From: Chryseobacterium sp. R2A-55
GTDB taxonomy: Bacteria > Bacteroidota > Bacteroidia > Flavobacteriales > Weeksellaceae
Assembly (NCBI RefSeq): GCF_021401085.1
Contig: NZ_JACBFP010000010.1
Coordinates: 1-64,000 of the forward strand
DNA length: 64,000 nucleotides
Direction: 5' to 3'
Both the position numbers and the translations under genes were made by a program. Numbering within the stretch: the first letter of the stretch is position 1; the number at the start of each line of letters is the position of its first letter. The notes beneath the pieces are model-generated. The model was not told the origin of the DNA, made no database searches, and saw only the letters and a list, made by a program, of their open reading frames with translations. Positions 62,395-64,000 of the stretch are shown piece after piece.

Positions 62395-64000
62395 ATGGCA
62401 GAAGTTATTACAATGCCCCGTCTTTCCGATACAATGACGGAAGGTAAAGTGTCCAAATGGCACAAAAAAGTGGGAGATTCCGTAAAAGAAGGCGATGTTT
62501 TAGCAGAAATAGAAACCGATAAAGCCGTTCAGGATTTCGAATCCGAAGTGAACGGAACTCTTTTGTATATTGGAACTGAAGAAGGTGGATCCTCACCGGT
62601 AGATTCTGTTCTGGCAATTATTGGCGAAGCAGGCGAGGATATTTCAGCATTAAAAGGCGGAAATGCAAATGCGGGTGTTGCCGGAAAACCGGAAGAAAAG
62701 AAAACCGAAGACAAACCAACTAGCGTGGAGCAAGCCAATGCGGAAATTCCTGCGGGAGTGGAAGTAATTACCATGCCGAGATTATCTGATACAATGACCG
62801 AAGGCAAAGTTGCGAAATGGCATAAAAATATTGGGGATGCGGTGAAAGAAGGCGATATCTTGGCGGAAATTGAAACGGATAAAGCAGTTCAGGATTTTGA
62901 AGCAGAAGTAAAAGGAATCTTGCTTTATCAAAGTGTAGAGGAAGGCGGCTCGAGTCCGGTGGACACCATTTTGGCGATTATCGGTCCGGAAGGAACAGAT
63001 GTTTCAGGAATCGTAGCAGGTGGTGGAAAAAAACCATCCACAGCCAGCAATCAGCAAACGGCGGAAAAACCAACGGAGACCAAAACAGTTGACCAACCGA
63101 AAGCATCTGCCTCTTCTGGAGACCGCATTGCAATTTCTCCTTTGGCAAGAAAAATAGCCGAAGAAAAGGGAATTAATGTGCACGATGTGAAGGGATCCGG
63201 CGAAAATGGACGAATCGTAAAAAAAGATATCGAAGGATTTACTCCAAACACTGCACAAGTTGCGGAAAAATCTACAGCAGCACCGGTTGAAGCCACCATA
63301 GCACCGGCAATGAATTTTGTTCAAGGAGAAGATTCCGAGACGACGAATTCACAGGTAAGAAACATCATCGCTAAACGACTTGCAGAAAGCAAATTCTCTG
63401 CTCCCCACTATTATCTGATGGTGGAAATCAATATGGATAAAGCGATTGAAGCAAGAAAAGAAATCAATTCTTTGCCAGATACCAAAATTTCTTTTAATGA
63501 TATGGTAATCAAGGCCACCGCAATGGCACTGAGAAAACATCCTCAGGTGAATTCATCATGGGCAGGAGATAAAATCATCCACCACGGAAATATCAACGTG
63601 GGAGTTGCAGTCGCAATTCCTGATGGATTGGTGGTTCCTGTACTGAAAAATGCGGATCAGATGAACTACAACCAAATCGCTTCATCGGTAAAAGATATGG
63701 CAGGAAGAGCAAAATCAAAAGGTTTGAAAGCCAATGAAATGGAAGGATCAACATTCTCTGTTTCGAACCTGGGAATGTTCGGAATTGAAACCTTTACTTC
63801 CATTATCAACCAACCGAATTCCGCAATTCTTTCTGTAGGCGCGATTATTGAAAAACCCATCGTGAAAAATGGACAGATCGTGGTAGGAAACACCATGAAA
63901 CTTTCATTGGCTTGCGATCACAGAGTAGTAGACGGAGCAACCGGAGCACAATTCCTTCAGACCTTGAGAACCTATTTGGAGCAGCCCTTAACTTTGCTGC
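62395..64000 (+). CDS. Pyruvate dehydrogenase E2 (dihydrolipoamide acetyltransferase), partial
   Basis: The gene starts with ATG at 62395 and runs off the window, with 535 codons visible. There are two lipoyl domains, at about 1-80 and 120-200. Their lipoyl lysines are K43 and K163 in EIETDKAVQDFE, and the two copies are nearly identical. Linkers rich in Ala, Pro and Lys lead to a peripheral-subunit-binding domain (ISPLARKIAEEKGINV) and then the acetyltransferase core, with the catalytic His in ACDHRVVDG near the end. E2 transfers acetyl groups to CoA and forms the complex scaffold. Confidence 0.95.
   Translation, partial: MAEVITMPRLSDTMTEGKVSKWHKKVGDSVKEGDVLAEIETDKAVQDFESEVNGTLLYIGTEEGGSSPVDSVLAIIGEAGEDISALKGGNANAGVAGKPEEKKTEDKPTSVEQANAEIPAGVEVITMPRLSDTMTEGKVAKWHKNIGDAVKEGDILAEIETDKAVQDFEAEVKGILLYQSVEEGGSSPVDTILAIIGPEGTDVSGIVAGGGKKPSTASNQQTAEKPTETKTVDQPKASASSGDRIAISPLARKIAEEKGINVHDVKGSGENGRIVKKDIEGFTPNTAQVAEKSTAAPVEATIAPAMNFVQGEDSETTNSQVRNIIAKRLAESKFSAPHYYLMVEINMDKAIEARKEINSLPDTKISFNDMVIKATAMALRKHPQVNSSWAGDKIIHHGNINVGVAVAIPDGLVVPVLKNADQMNYNQIASSVKDMAGRAKSKGLKANEMEGSTFSVSNLGMFGIETFTSIINQPNSAILSVGAIIEKPIVKNGQIVVGNTMKLSLACDHRVVDGATGAQFLQTLRTYLEQPLTLL

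Noticed and set aside
62395-64000. Several minus-strand frames opposite the last gene
   Set aside because: They lie opposite a clear E2 gene with lipoyl and acetyltransferase motifs and have the low-complexity look of antisense frames.
1-64000. CRISPR arrays, tRNA or rRNA genes, intact insertion sequences
   Set aside because: No regularly spaced repeats, no cloverleaf or rRNA segments, and no transposase frame were seen.

Overview
The window looks like a chromosomal segment from a member of the Bacteroidota, most likely a Chryseobacterium-like genus of the Weeksellaceae/Flavobacteriales. The pointers are AT-rich DNA, almost no Shine-Dalgarno sites, promoters of the TAnnTTTG type, a short primary sigma factor (288 aa), a protein with a T9SS sorting tail, a lipidated Omp85 protein, DUF4199/DUF4920/DUF5686-type proteins, menaquinone genes and bacillithiol-linked genes. 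No species is claimed.

Layout. 1-1826 is an AT-rich accessory patch: two unrelated genes, each between the same 121-bp upstream repeat and 92-bp downstream repeat. 2.1-14.9 kb holds envelope and housekeeping genes: a secreted M28 peptidase, a lipoprotein, a TamL-like Omp85 protein, a SpoU-type RNA methyltransferase, a DUF5686 protein, RecG and a periplasmic thioredoxin. 14.9-22.2 kb is a peptide-use block: three consecutive POT/PTR2 peptide transporters and a secreted S9 dipeptidyl peptidase, all on the minus strand. 22.3-30.2 kb holds small unknown proteins, an AAA protein with an altered Walker A motif, an XRE regulator, a TerC protein, an M14 carboxypeptidase, DUF4920, an amino-acid permease and a DUF2007 protein. 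30.3-41.4 kb carries menB-menA, a UPF0173 hydrolase, the small SRP RNA (minus strand), DUF4199, a glycosyltransferase, a GIN-domain lipoprotein, a phosphohexomutase, an aminotransferase, kdsB, a LolA-fold protein and a lipoprotein glutathione peroxidase. 41.4-46.1 kb is the envelope/division trio ftsK, lolA, lptF/G. 46.2-49.8 kb has urocanate hydratase, then decaying genes (DUF2200 and a ParE-type toxin-antitoxin remnant), then a nitroreductase. 49.8-64 kb holds an S41 peptidase, nicotinamidase, a bacillithiol pair (YfiT/YtxJ) with a Crp-family regulator, rpoD, a T9SS cargo protein, an aldo/keto reductase, an RRM protein, DUF4153, a BlaI-type repressor, a PAP2 protein, and pyruvate dehydrogenase E1-alpha and E2, the last cut by the window end.

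How the genes work together. Secreted peptidases (M28, S9, M14) plus three POT carriers and an APC permease suggest protein and peptide feeding, with urocanate hydratase for histidine use. TamL-like, LolA, LptF/G and KdsB serve outer-membrane and LPS biogenesis. The signals most worth a second look are the repeat-flanked cassettes at the left edge, a 12-bp palindrome shared by the XRE regulator and terC upstream regions, the AAA protein lacking the Walker A Ser/Thr, the divergent third POT carrier, and several previously coding regions in decay. No CRISPR array, tRNA, rRNA, complete insertion sequence or prophage was seen.
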